This document shows positions 33,668-43,632 of a stretch of DNA of 64,000 nt, piece by piece. A program made the position numbers and the translations under genes. Every line of letters starts with the position of its first letter. The stretch's first letter is position 1. Under the pieces are notes generated by a model. That model was not told the DNA's origin. It was given only the letters and a program-made list of their open reading frames with translations, and made no database searches. Source of the stretch: Rhizobium sp. NZLR1 (lineage in GTDB: Bacteria > Pseudomonadota > Alphaproteobacteria > Rhizobiales > Rhizobiaceae); NCBI RefSeq assembly GCF_017357385.1, contig NZ_CP071632.1:1741501-1805500 (forward strand). Direction: 5' to 3'.

Positions 33668-36547
33668 TCAAAAGAAGCCACGGCGCTGCCACCAGCCGGC
33701 CTTCTTCGGCTTGCCGTCGTCAGCTTCGCCATTCTCGACGCGGGTGGATTTCACAGTCGGTTCGGAGGAGGTGATATTGGATTCGCGGTTGGCGCGAACC
33801 GGCTTTGCCTCTTCCTTGACCTCTTCCTGAACGGGTGTTCCGAGATCGGCGGTGGCTTCAACCAACTCCGGTTCGGCCTCGGCCGCAGGTGCCGTCTCTG
33901 CCACCGGTTCCTCGACCGGCACTGCGGCCGGTTTGCGGCGGCCGCGGCTGCGGGCGGGCTTTACATCCTCGGCTATCACAGGTGCGCTTTCGACGGCTGC
34001 CATCGCGGCCTGGCCTTCGCCGGCATCGGCAACTGCTTCGATAGTTTCGGCGACGACTTCGCTCGGAGCGCTGTCGTTCGAAACGTCGTCGCCTTCGTCC
34101 TCGCCATTGTCCTCACCAGCTTCGCTGGCCGTCAGTTCGGAGCCATCCTCGGCCCGATTGCGGCGACCGCCACGCTTGCCGCGACGGCGCCGCTTGCGGC
34201 GCTGCGATTCCTCGCTTTCAGCCAGCGTCTCGGACGTGGATTCGGCGGTTTCAACGCCTTCACCGCCCTCGTCGTCACCGTCCTCATCTTCGTCGCCGGC
34301 TTCGCCAGCGGCAGACGTCGGATGCTCGGCATTGCCGTTGCGGCCACGCCGACGCCGGCGGCGCTTGCGCTTGCGATTGCCGTCAGCTTCGCCTTCCGAG
34401 CGTGCTGCGACGGGTCGCTCGGCAGCGGCCGGCTTTTCCTCGAGCTCTTCGTCTTCGTCCTCATCCACTTCGATGACGATGTCGTCGTCGTCATCTTCAG
34501 GAATGGCTGCGAAGTTGAAGAGCGTTTCGATTTTGACCGGGTTTTCCACCGGATCGCCGCGATCGATCGCGAAATGCTGGGCGCCGACCGAACCGTCCGC
34601 ATCGATGACGATAGCGACGCCGAAACGGTTTTCGTAATCGATGATCGTCTGGCGCTTGTGGTTGAGCAGGTAGAGCGCAATGTCAGGCGTGGTGCGCACG
34701 CTGATATTGTGCGTGGTATTCTTCAGCAGATATTCCTCGATACCGCGCAGGACATGCAGGGCGACGGAGGACTGCGAACGCACATGGCCGCTGCCGCCGC
34801 AATGCGAGCAGACCTGCGTGGTCGATTCGAGAACCGACGCGCGGATGCGCTGGCGCGACATTTCGAGCAGGCCGAAATGCGAGATCCGTCCGACCTGAAT
34901 GCGGGCGCGGTCGTTCTTCAGGCATTCCTTCAGCTTCTTCTCGACAGCGCGGTTGTTGCGCTTCTCTTCCATGTCGATGAAGTCGATGACGATCAGGCCG
35001 GCAAGGTCGCGCAGGCGAAGCTGGCGAGCGACTTCGTCGGCAGCCTCGAGGTTCGTCTGCAGCGCGGTATCTTCGATCGAGTGTTCGCGGGTCGAGCGGC
35101 CGGAGTTGACGTCGATCGAGACCAGCGCTTCGGTCTGGTTCATGATCAGGTAGCCGCCGGACTTCAGGGTCACCTGCGGCTGCAGCATGCGGTCGAGCTG
35201 CGCTTCGATACCGGAACGCGAGAAGATCGGATGGATGTCGCGGTAGGGCTGAACCACCTTGGCATGGCTCGGCATCAGCATCTTCATGAAGTCTTTCGCT
35301 TCACGATAGCCTTCTTCGCCGGAGACGATGACTTCACTGATATCCTTGTTGTAAAGGTCGCGGATCGAGCGCTTGATCAGCGAACCTTCCTCGTAGACGA
35401 GGCAGGGAGCCGTGGACGCCAGCGTCAGTGTGCGGACGTTCTCCCAGAGGCGCATCAGATATTCGAAGTCGCGCTTGACCTCGACCTTGGTGCGGTTGGC
35501 GCCGGCGGTGCGAAGGATGACGCCCATACCCTGCGGCACTTCGAGCATGCGCGCGATTTCCTTCAGGCGCTTGCGGTCGGCAGGGTTGGTGATCTTGCGG
35601 GAAATGCCGCCGCCGCGCGCCGTGTTCGGCATCAGCACGGAATAGCGGCCGGCGAGCGAGAGATAGGTAGTAAGGGCTGCACCCTTGTTGCCGCGCTCTT
35701 CCTTGGCGACCTGCACGAGCAGGATCTGGCGGCGCTTGATGACTTCCTGGATGCGGTACTGCTTGCGCGGCTTGCGCTGCACCCGTTCCGGCACTTCTTC
35801 CATCGCGTCCTCGGCGCCGACGGATTCGATGATTTCCTCTTCGCCATGATCGTCATCGTCGTCGTCATCATCGTGGCGACGCTTGCCGCTATCGACGTCC
35901 TCGGAGATCGAGTCGGTTTCCACCATGGCCGCCATCGCGCCGCCGGTCGAACCGTCATCCTCGTTATCGACGCTCGAAGCGCCTTCGGCTTCGACGTCCG
36001 TGGGAACGGCGTCCTCGGTGGCGGTTGTCTCAGCAGCCGGTTCGGTCACCTTCTTGCGGCTGCGGCGCGGCCTGGCCTTCTTGGCCGGAGCTTCCTCGGC
36101 GGCCTCGGGCGATGCCGCGGCCTCCACCGCTGCCGGCTCGTCGGTTACGGCAGCCGTTTCCGGCGCCTCCGGCACGATGCCGACATCCGGCTGGTCCTGG
36201 GTCGAAAGATCGACCATCGGCGCGGTTTCGACATGCTCGACATCTTCGTCGCGGCGATGCTCCTCGGCTTCGGCCCGAAGCAGCGCCTGACGGTCGGCGA
36301 GCGGTATCTGATAATAGTCGGGATGGATTTCGGCGAAGGCCAGGAAGCCGTGCCGGTTGCCGCCGTAATCGACGAAGGCCGCTTGCAGCGAGGGCTCGAC
36401 CCTCGTTACCTTTGCAAGATAGATGTTGCCGCGGATCTGCTTCTTGTGCTGAGACTCGAAGTCAAATTCTTCTATGCGGTTCCCGCGAACGACAACGACG
36501 CGCGTCTCTTCCTCGTGAGACGCATCGATAAGCATTTTGTCTGCCAT
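33668..36547 (-). CDS. rne: Ribonuclease E/G
   Basis: This 959-residue protein begins MADKMLIDASHEEETRVVVV. The S1 domain is split: its first half (RGNIYLAKVTRVEPSLQAAF) is separated from VIKRRQILLVQVAKEERGNKGAAL by an acidic and basic insert at about 95-260, which includes a run of eight Asp. Then come the RNase H-like and DNase I-like parts (VSIDVNSGR; IVIDFIDMEEKRN) and zinc-link CSHCGGSG. The last 280 residues are low-complexity, alternating acidic and Arg-rich, the likely degradosome and RNA-binding scaffold. It is the central mRNA decay and rRNA processing enzyme. Confidence 0.95.
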   Translation of the reverse strand: MADKMLIDASHEEETRVVVVRGNRIEEFDFESQHKKQIRGNIYLAKVTRVEPSLQAAFVDYGGNRHGFLAFAEIHPDYYQIPLADRQALLRAEAEEHRRDEDVEHVETAPMVDLSTQDQPDVGIVPEAPETAAVTDEPAAVEAAASPEAAEEAPAKKARPRRSRKKVTEPAAETTATEDAVPTDVEAEGASSVDNEDDGSTGGAMAAMVETDSISEDVDSGKRRHDDDDDDDDHGEEEIIESVGAEDAMEEVPERVQRKPRKQYRIQEVIKRRQILLVQVAKEERGNKGAALTTYLSLAGRYSVLMPNTARGGGISRKITNPADRKRLKEIARMLEVPQGMGVILRTAGANRTKVEVKRDFEYLMRLWENVRTLTLASTAPCLVYEEGSLIKRSIRDLYNKDISEVIVSGEEGYREAKDFMKMLMPSHAKVVQPYRDIHPIFSRSGIEAQLDRMLQPQVTLKSGGYLIMNQTEALVSIDVNSGRSTREHSIEDTALQTNLEAADEVARQLRLRDLAGLIVIDFIDMEEKRNNRAVEKKLKECLKNDRARIQVGRISHFGLLEMSRQRIRASVLESTTQVCSHCGGSGHVRSQSSVALHVLRGIEEYLLKNTTHNISVRTTPDIALYLLNHKRQTIIDYENRFGVAIVIDADGSVGAQHFAIDRGDPVENPVKIETLFNFAAIPEDDDDDIVIEVDEDEDEELEEKPAAAERPVAARSEGEADGNRKRKRRRRRRGRNGNAEHPTSAAGEAGDEDEDGDDEGGEGVETAESTSETLAESEESQRRKRRRRGKRGGRRNRAEDGSELTASEAGEDNGEDEGDDVSNDSAPSEVVAETIEAVADAGEGQAAMAAVESAPVIAEDVKPARSRGRRKPAAVPVEEPVAETAPAAEAEPELVEATADLGTPVQEEVKEEAKPVRANRESNITSSEPTVKSTRVENGEADDGKPKKAGWWQRRGFF

Positions 36548-37071
36548 GTAAGCTGTGCTCCTCGGCGTGGCCGCGAGAGCGCATTCCCGACTGCTGTTGA
36601 AACAGAAAGAATGCGGTCCGCAGTGGCCGCGCCGGATAATGAAAGTCGCGCCTGATGCGAGGGGGAGGGCAGCAGCCAGACCGCAGCCGGAACCATTTCG
36701 GTCCGGGGCCTGTACACTTCAGATAAAACCTGCTGCGAAACCATCAACAACCAAGCGTGATCGACAAATACGAAGACCCATTCGGGTCCGATGAGTTTGC
36801 TCCCTGAGAGCGTGGTGGCTGATCCACCAATGAATTCCGACAATGAGCCGGAAAATCAGGATCCAGTTCTAAGGATGAAGCGCATGAGACGGCGGACGAT
36901 GACCGGTGTGGCGCCAGGTCCTGATCTGGCTGGCAGCCTCTGCGGCGACTCTATCCCGTCAACACTTTACCCTAAAATTCGTTGTAGGTTTTCCGTGTCA
37001 CAATAGCAAGGGAAAAGCCAAATGTGCCATAATATTGATGGATTTCGTAACGCATAGAAGTTGGGGATAAA
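36548..37071. other. Divergent intergenic region between rne and the amidase
   Basis: There is no credible gene in 524 bases. On the minus strand it should hold the long rne 5' untranslated region (the target of autoregulation in enterobacteria), with GC-rich inverted repeats near 36560-36680. On the plus strand it holds the amidase promoter. I could not place a confident promoter on either side. Confidence 0.4.
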
Positions 37072-38457
37072 GTGATCGCGATTCGGCGGGCCGCAACGGG
37101 TGTTTCGTCTAGCGACGTTCGACGCGGCCGCGTCGGCTCCATCGCAGTACAGATAGGGTGTGGCGGTTCATTGTTTAAGAGGGCTCGGATCGCGGCGAAA
37201 TCCCCAGTGCGGCGATCGATATTCGCAAGGTTGGTTCTGACGGCGCTTCTGGCGGTTGGTTTCCTGCCGGCCGTTGTTGGTTCCGTCGAGGCCAGGGATC
37301 CGCTGCTTGCCTATGGCGCGCGTATCGTCGGCGACGACGCAAGAACCCGCATCGTCATCGATTTCGATCGCGAACCGCGCTTCTCCGTCCACTATATCGC
37401 CAATCCGGAGCGCATCATCATCGACCTGCCGGCGACCGCCTTCGGTTTTCCGGCCAAGGATCTCGCTGCCCGCGGCCTGTTCAAGGATATCCGTTATGGC
37501 AAGATGGACGAGGAGAGCGCCCGCATCGTTCTGACGACGGCAGGGCCGGTGAAGCTGGCGCTCGCCAAGGTGCAGGCCGACGAGGCTGGCAAGGGTCATC
37601 GTCTCGTGCTCGATGCCGAGATGATCGATAAGCAGGCCTTCGCCGAACTGGTGAAGACGCAATCGTGGAGCGATCGGGCCTGGAGCGATCGGGCCTCGAA
37701 CGATGGGAGCGAAGCGGCGCAGACGACCAGCGCCATTCCGGCGCCTGAGAAAGCCGCGCCCGGCGATTTCGTCATCGCCGTCGACGCCGGCCATGGCGGC
37801 ATCGACACCGGCGCGATCGGCGTCGACACCAAGACCGAGGAAAAGCAGGTGACGCTTGCCTTCGCCAAGGCCTTGACCGACCTCCTGAACAAGGAGCCGG
37901 GCATCAAGGCTTTCCTGACGCGCGAGGACGACGAGTTCCTGTCGCTGTCGCAGCGTGTACTGATCGCCCGCCAGAACCATGCCGGGCTGTTCATTTCGCT
38001 GCATGCCGACACGCTGAAGCAGAAGGATATCCGTGGCGCCACCGTCTACACGATCTCCGACAAGGCATCCGACAAACTCGCCGCCGACCTTGCCGAACGT
38101 GAAAACCTCTCCGACCAGATCGCCGGCAAGGAAACGGTCGCCGAGCCGCCCGAGGTCGCCGATATCCTGCTCGATCTGACACGGCGCGAAACCCAGGCCT
38201 TCTCGATCTCGCTGGCCGAAAGCGTGCTGAATTCTTTCAAGGATCAGGTCGGCACCATCAACAATCCCCACCGTCATGCCGGTTTCCGCGTGCTGCAGGC
38301 CCCTGACGTGCCGTCGATCCTTCTCGAACTCGGCTTTCTCTCGAATGCCGAGGACGAGAAACTGCTGCTCGACGACACCTGGCGCGGCAAGATCGTCGGG
38401 CTTTTGACCGAGGCGGTGAAGCGATACCGCGCCGGCGTGATGGCGAATGGCGGCTAA
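37072..38457 (+). CDS. amiC: N-acetylmuramoyl-L-alanine amidase (AmiC type)
   Basis: This 461-residue exported protein has a hydrophobic signal near residues 48-72, an AMIN domain (about 75-175) and an Amidase_3 domain from about 230. Zinc ligands appear in VDAGHGGIDTGAIG (His241) and GLFISLHADTL, and the catalytic Glu in SILLELGFLSN. It cleaves septal peptidoglycan to separate daughter cells. The start is a GTG after GGGGATAAA; the long N-terminal arm before the signal is unusual, so a later start is possible. It precedes PBP1a. Confidence 0.92.
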   Translation: MIAIRRAATGVSSSDVRRGRVGSIAVQIGCGGSLFKRARIAAKSPVRRSIFARLVLTALLAVGFLPAVVGSVEARDPLLAYGARIVGDDARTRIVIDFDREPRFSVHYIANPERIIIDLPATAFGFPAKDLAARGLFKDIRYGKMDEESARIVLTTAGPVKLALAKVQADEAGKGHRLVLDAEMIDKQAFAELVKTQSWSDRAWSDRASNDGSEAAQTTSAIPAPEKAAPGDFVIAVDAGHGGIDTGAIGVDTKTEEKQVTLAFAKALTDLLNKEPGIKAFLTREDDEFLSLSQRVLIARQNHAGLFISLHADTLKQKDIRGATVYTISDKASDKLAADLAERENLSDQIAGKETVAEPPEVADILLDLTRRETQAFSISLAESVLNSFKDQVGTINNPHRHAGFRVLQAPDVPSILLELGFLSNAEDEKLLLDDTWRGKIVGLLTEAVKRYRAGVMANGG

Positions 38458-38818
38458 CGCTTTTTGCCCGAAATTCAGTTGCGGTTGCGGGACGGCCGTA
38501 TCCATGAAAACAAAGACTTAAACTGCGTTGCATGAATCGAATTCTGAGCAGGATGGCTCAGCTTGGCGGCGGGAACGGGCGTTGCTTGGATGTGACAGTC
38601 CTAGTGAAACGCGCCCGCAGCGGTGAATGCGGCGGCGGGAGCCCTATTTTCCTCACAATCGCGCCGTTACTCCGGCTTATGTTTCGCAGCCTGAGGCGCG
38701 GAATCGGCTTGTGGCGGTAGCGCTCATGGAGTAAGCCGCGCAACGTGCAAATTGCCTTGATCCATACAATCGTTGCGTCTGCGCCGATTGACGATCGAAG
38801 AGACCGGTAGCTGAAAAT
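38458..38818. other. Intergenic region upstream of the PBP1a gene
   Basis: No supported gene is present in 361 bases. A 62-codon open frame (38532-38720, plus) has an Arg-rich random-looking composition and no ribosome binding site. It probably holds the PBP1a promoter near 38760-38800. Confidence 0.4.
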
Positions 38819-41278
38819 ATGGTTAGACTTTTTGGATATTTCTTCGGAATGGCCTGCGTCCTGTTTCTGGTCGCGGCGGCGGGTGTTGCCATCTATCTCG
38901 CCAACGTCGCGAAGGATCTCCCGGACTATGCCGTTCTGAACAGCTATGCGCCGCCGGTGACTACCCGCGTCCACGCCGGCAACGGCGCTCTGATGGCTGA
39001 ATACGCCAAGGAAAAGCGTCTCTTCCTGCCGATCCAGGCCGTCCCCGACCGCGTGAAGGCCGCTTTCCTGTCGGCCGAAGACAAGAATTTCTACAATCAT
39101 CCGGGCGTCGATCTCACCGGTCTCGGCCGCGCAATCCTCGTCAACCTGCAGAATTTCGGTTCCGGCCGCCGGCCGGTCGGTGCTTCCACAATCACCCAGC
39201 AGGTGGCCAAGAACTTTCTTTTGAGCTCTGACCAGACGATCGACCGCAAGATCAAGGAAGCAATCCTGTCCTTCCGTATCGAGCAGGCCTACAGCAAGGA
39301 CAAGATCCTCGAGCTCTACCTGAACGAGATCTTCTTCGGTCTGAATTCCTACGGCATCGCCGGCGCCGCGCTCACCTATTTCAACAAATCCGTCACTGAA
39401 CTGACCGTCGCCGAAGCCGCCTATCTGGCATCGTTGCCGAAGGGTCCGGCCAATTATCATCCTTTCCGCCATCCCGAGGCAGCGCTCGAACGCCGCAACT
39501 GGGTGATCGACCGCATGGTCGAGAACGGCTATGTCAGCCAGAGCGATGGCGAGGAAGCCAAGAAGCAGCCGCTCGGCGTCACCGCCCGCACGACCGGCCC
39601 TTCGCTCTTTGCTTCGGACTATTTCGCCGAAGCCGTGCGCCGCCAGCTGATCGACCAATATGGCGAGAAGGTTCTCTATGAGGGCGGCCTTTCGGTGCGC
39701 ACGTCGCTCGATCCGCAGCTGCAGCTTGCGGCCCGCAAGGCGCTGCAGGACGGTCTGGTGACCTATGACGAGCGCCGCGGTTTCCACGGCCCGATCAAGC
39801 AGATCGATGCAAGCGGTGATTGGGGCAAGGCGCTTGCCGATATTCCTTCCCTCTCCGACGTGCCGGAATGGCGGCTTGCCGTCGTGCTTGCCGTCTCGGA
39901 CAGCAACGTCGATATCGGCCTGCAGCCGGCCAAGGATGGAAGCGGCAAGGTTTCAGCCGACCGTCAACGCGGCACCATTGAAGCCAAGAACATGCAGTGG
40001 GCCTTCCGTTCGGCCGACGGCGCCCGCAAGACCGCGAAATCGCCGGTCGGCGCCGTAGCCCCCGGTGACGTCGTCTATGTTGCAAAACTCGGCGACGACG
40101 CGTCGAGCTCCTATCGCCTGCAACAGCCGCCGAAGGTGCAGGGTGGCCTGGTCGCCATGGATCCGAAGACCGGCCGGGTGCTCGCCATGGTCGGCGGCTT
40201 CTCCTACGGCCAGTCCGAATTCAACCGCGCCACTCAGGCGATGCGCCAGCCGGGTTCCTCGTTCAAGCCCTTCGTCTACGCGGCGGCGATGGACAACGGC
40301 TATACGCCGGCTTCCGTCATCATGGATGCGCCGATCGAAATCGTCTCCGGCGGCCAGGTCTGGAAGCCGGAAAACTACGGCGGCGAAGTCAGTGGCCCGT
40401 CGACGCTGCGCTCGGGCATCGAGCATTCGCGCAACCTGATGACGGTGCGCCTCGCCAACGATCTCGGCATGAACATCGTCGCCGAATATGCCGAGCGCTT
40501 CGGCATCTACGATCACATGCTGCCGGTTCTCTCCATGTCGCTCGGCGCCGGCGACACGACGGTGCTACGCATGGTCTCTGCCTATTCGGTCATCGCCAAT
40601 GGTGGCAAGCAGATCAAGCCGACCTTGATCGACCGCATCCAGGACCGCTACGGCAAGACGATCTTCAAGCATGAGGAGCGTTTGTGCGAGGGCTGCAATG
40701 CCGGCGACTGGCAGAACCAGGAAGAGCCGAATGTCGTCGACAATCGCGAAACAGTTCTCGACCCGATGACCGCCTACCAGATCACCTCGATGATGCAGGG
40801 CGTCATCCAGCGCGGCACGGCCGCCGGCAAGGTCGATCTCGGCGGTCGCGACGTCGCAGGCAAGACCGGCACCACCAATGACGAGAAGGATGCCTGGTTC
40901 GTTGGCTTCACGCCGGATCTGGTCGCCGGTCTCTATATGGGCTTCGATACACCGGCCCCGCTCGGCCGCGGCGGCACCGGCGGCGTTCTCTCCGCCCCGA
41001 TCTTCAACGAATTCATGCAGGCTGCCGTCAAGGATGCGCCGGAATCGAAATTCGTCATCCCGCCGGGCATGAATCTGATTTCGATCGACCGCAAGACCGG
41101 CATGGCCGCCGTCGACGGCGATCCGAACACCATCATCGAGGCCTTCAAGCCCGGCACCGGCCCGGCCGACAGCTTCTCCGTCATCGGCATGGACAGCACC
41201 ATGGCGCCGGAAGAGATCCTGAAGACCTCGCCGCAGGCAAACCAGGCCGTCCAGACCGGCACGCCCGGCCTGTTCTGA
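38819..41278 (+). CDS. mrcA: Penicillin-binding protein 1A
   Basis: This 819-residue bifunctional class A PBP has one N-terminal transmembrane helix, a GT51 glycosyltransferase domain (FLSAEDKNFYNHPGVD, GASTITQQVAKNFLL) and a long linker. The transpeptidase has SxxK at Ser480-Lys483 (SSFK) and KTGTTND. It polymerises and cross-links peptidoglycan. AUG 38819 has only a weak ribosome binding site. It is followed by prfB, as in many alphaproteobacteria. Confidence 0.95.
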   Translation: MVRLFGYFFGMACVLFLVAAAGVAIYLANVAKDLPDYAVLNSYAPPVTTRVHAGNGALMAEYAKEKRLFLPIQAVPDRVKAAFLSAEDKNFYNHPGVDLTGLGRAILVNLQNFGSGRRPVGASTITQQVAKNFLLSSDQTIDRKIKEAILSFRIEQAYSKDKILELYLNEIFFGLNSYGIAGAALTYFNKSVTELTVAEAAYLASLPKGPANYHPFRHPEAALERRNWVIDRMVENGYVSQSDGEEAKKQPLGVTARTTGPSLFASDYFAEAVRRQLIDQYGEKVLYEGGLSVRTSLDPQLQLAARKALQDGLVTYDERRGFHGPIKQIDASGDWGKALADIPSLSDVPEWRLAVVLAVSDSNVDIGLQPAKDGSGKVSADRQRGTIEAKNMQWAFRSADGARKTAKSPVGAVAPGDVVYVAKLGDDASSSYRLQQPPKVQGGLVAMDPKTGRVLAMVGGFSYGQSEFNRATQAMRQPGSSFKPFVYAAAMDNGYTPASVIMDAPIEIVSGGQVWKPENYGGEVSGPSTLRSGIEHSRNLMTVRLANDLGMNIVAEYAERFGIYDHMLPVLSMSLGAGDTTVLRMVSAYSVIANGGKQIKPTLIDRIQDRYGKTIFKHEERLCEGCNAGDWQNQEEPNVVDNRETVLDPMTAYQITSMMQGVIQRGTAAGKVDLGGRDVAGKTGTTNDEKDAWFVGFTPDLVAGLYMGFDTPAPLGRGGTGGVLSAPIFNEFMQAAVKDAPESKFVIPPGMNLISIDRKTGMAAVDGDPNTIIEAFKPGTGPADSFSVIGMDSTMAPEEILKTSPQANQAVQTGTPGLF

Positions 41279-41378
41279 CCTCCGTCCCGATTTTTGAACG
41301 CCCGCGCGGCCTTTACATCCGCTGCGGGCGTCTCTATGTCCACCAGCACCGGAAGAACCCAGACAGAGAAGCAGGAAA

Positions 41379-42510
41379 ATGCGAGCCGAAATCGAAAACG
41401 TGGTCGATGAAACCAAGCAGGCTATCACCCTGCTGAGGAGGCATCTTTGACTGGGACCAGGCGATAAGACGGCTGGACTGGTTGAACAACAAGGCAGAGG
41501 ATCCCAACCTCTGGAACGACGCTTCCGAAGCGCAGAAGCTGATGCGCGAGCGCCAGCAGCTGGATGACGGCATCAATGGCGTCAAGCAGCTGGAACAACA
41601 GCTGAACGACAATATCGAGCTGATCGAGCTTGGCGAGGAGGAGGGCGATCAGAGTGTCGTCAAGGAAGCCGAAGACACGCTGAAAGCCCTGAAGGCCGAG
41701 GCTGCCCGCCGCCAGGTGGAGGCCATGCTCTCCGGCGAAGCCGATAGCAACGACACCTATCTCGAAGTCCATTCCGGCGCCGGCGGCACCGAAAGCCAGG
41801 ACTGGGCGAACATGCTGCTGCGCATGTACACCCGTTGGGCCGAACGCCAGCGTTTCAAGGTCGAGCTTCTCGAAGTCCACGACGGCGAAGAGGCGGGCAT
41901 CAAATCCGCGACCCTGCTGGTCAAGGGACACAATGCCTATGGCTGGCTGAAGACGGAATCGGGCGTGCACCGGCTGGTGCGCATCTCGCCCTACGACAGC
42001 AATGCGCGTCGCCACACTTCCTTTTCGTCGATCTGGGTCTATCCAGTTGTCGACGACTCGATCCAGATCGAGATCAATGAAGGCGACTGCCGCATCGATA
42101 CCTATCGTTCGTCGGGCGCCGGCGGCCAGCACGTCAACACCACCGACTCGGCCGTGCGCATCACGCATATCCCGACCGGCATCGTCGTGCAGTGCCAGCA
42201 GGAGCGTTCGCAGCACAAGAACCGCGCCAAGGCCTGGGACATGCTGCGCGCCCGCATGTACGAAGCGGAACTGAAGAAGCGCGAGGACGCCGCCAGCGCC
42301 GAAGCCGCCTCCAAGACGGATATCGGCTGGGGCCACCAGATCCGCTCCTACGTGCTGCAGCCTTACCAGCTGGTCAAGGATATGCGCACCGGCGTTGCCA
42401 GCAGCGCGCCGGACGCCGTGCTCGACGGCGATCTGAACGAGTTCATGGAAGCGGCCCTTGCCCACCGCATCAGCGGCGCCGCCGACGCGGTCGTCGACGA
42501 TGTGGATTGA
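41379..42510 (+). CDS. prfB: Peptide chain release factor 2 with programmed +1 frameshift
   Basis: Frame 0 reads [20 protein letters not shown] then RHL and stops at TGA 41448-41450. The slip site is AGGAGG-CAT-CTT-TGA-C, the classic RF2 autoregulatory signal with an internal Shine-Dalgarno. After the shift (CTT 41445-41447, then GAC from 41449) the protein continues [20 protein letters not shown] to 42510, 376 residues in all. It has GGQ in [16 protein letters not shown]. The codon-recognition motif is SPY (RISPYDSN) rather than SPF. Confidence 0.95.
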
Positions 42511-42550
42511 TAGAGCCGCGCTCCGCATTGAGCCGGCATATGCACGTGGA

Positions 42551-42573
42551 AAGCCCCGCTCCGGGGCTTTTTT
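42551..42573 (+). terminator. Intrinsic terminator of prfB
   Basis: AAGCCCCG-CTC-CGGGGCTT followed by TTTT, 41 bases after the prfB stop and just before the convergent hydrolase stop. Confidence 0.88.
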
Positions 42574-42578
42574 CGTAC

Positions 42579-43598
42579 TCAGCCCCTGGCGTCGATGGCG
42601 GTATCTCGAAACAGTGCTGCCGATAGATCGGCAATCTCGTCATGAATGGCCGCGCGCTCGATGCCCGGCGGATCGGTAAAGAGCTCTGCCGCAAAGGCAA
42701 GGCCGAGTGCGGTGCCCTCCGGCACGAAGATGTAATGCCCAAGGCCGCCAACGAAGATCTTAAGAGCGCTGCGTGAGAGCCGCGCATGCAGCCATGCCGA
42801 ACATTCCTCGGCCGGCGCAGCCCTGTCGGCGTCGCCGACCAGGATAAGGGCGGGCGCATCGACAGCTTTCAGGGTTTCCGCGCTGAAATCGAGAACGGAC
42901 CGGCCCGGCGCGCACAGCAGTGCGGCCTTGATTCTCTCATCCCGGTAGGACTTTGTCATGCGGGACCAGGATTGGCGAAACACCTCGCTGGTGGAAAGCA
43001 ATGTCGGGATATGATCGGCAAGGTCGGGAAATTCCCTCGGTCCGCGCGCGCCACCCGGCTTCATCCTGGACGGTTCGAACTGCGAGAACTGGGTGACGGC
43101 GCCAAGAAGCAGCATCACGCTATAGGCTCCGGCCGAAAATCCGGCCGCGAAGACGTTGGTCGTATCGACATGACCGCAGAGATCGCTGAGCCAGTCATCG
43201 CGGTGATCGAGCATGTAGCTGAGATCCGGCGCCCGCTCCCAAAGACAGGCAAAGCCTTCAGTGCGATAGGGCTCGTTGCCGGTATTGCCGTGATGGTTGA
43301 CGCCAAGCGCTGCAAATCCGCGATCGACCAGCCGTCGCGCCAGCCATTCCAGTCCGGCCGCGGATCCGCCGGTGCCATGCGACAACAGGACGAGGGGATA
43401 AGGTTGGGCACCCGGCCGGACGGGTGCGTCGCGGGCGACTTTCGCCTTTTGGAACCAGCCTCTTTCCGTTGTGTCGCTTTCCCGCGTTTCATCGGCAGCG
43501 GGATACCACAGCGACCAGCTGATGGGTCTGGGGCCGTCTGCGTCCCAGTTCGACCTGTTCTCGTCGTAAAGGACGCCGTCGCGGAAGCCCAATTTCAT
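42579..43598 (-). CDS. Alpha/beta hydrolase (dienelactone hydrolase/PAF-AH-like)
   Basis: This 339-residue protein starts MKLGFRDGVLYDENRSNWD and has an oxyanion-loop SHGTGGSAAGLEWLARRLVD, nucleophile elbow GFSAGAYSVML, acid in ALILVGDADRAAP and His in GGLGHYIFVP. There is no obvious signal peptide with this start. The frame is open to 43673; the ATG at 43598 begins the conserved part. The substrate is unknown. It follows the secreted hypothetical gene on the same strand, overlapping only if the longer start is used. Confidence 0.82.
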   Translation of the reverse strand: MKLGFRDGVLYDENRSNWDADGPRPISWSLWYPAADETRESDTTERGWFQKAKVARDAPVRPGAQPYPLVLLSHGTGGSAAGLEWLARRLVDRGFAALGVNHHGNTGNEPYRTEGFACLWERAPDLSYMLDHRDDWLSDLCGHVDTTNVFAAGFSAGAYSVMLLLGAVTQFSQFEPSRMKPGGARGPREFPDLADHIPTLLSTSEVFRQSWSRMTKSYRDERIKAALLCAPGRSVLDFSAETLKAVDAPALILVGDADRAAPAEECSAWLHARLSRSALKIFVGGLGHYIFVPEGTALGLAFAAELFTDPPGIERAAIHDEIADLSAALFRDTAIDARG

Positions 43599-43632
43599 CT
43601 CTCGGATGCCCCTCTGAACAGTTCCCGGCTGT

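Noticed and set aside
34322..36655. 777-codon open frame antisense to rne
   Set aside because: Antisense shadow of RNase E; no protein features.
38532..38720. 62-codon ORF upstream of PBP1a
   Set aside because: Arg/Gly-rich random-looking product and no ribosome binding site.
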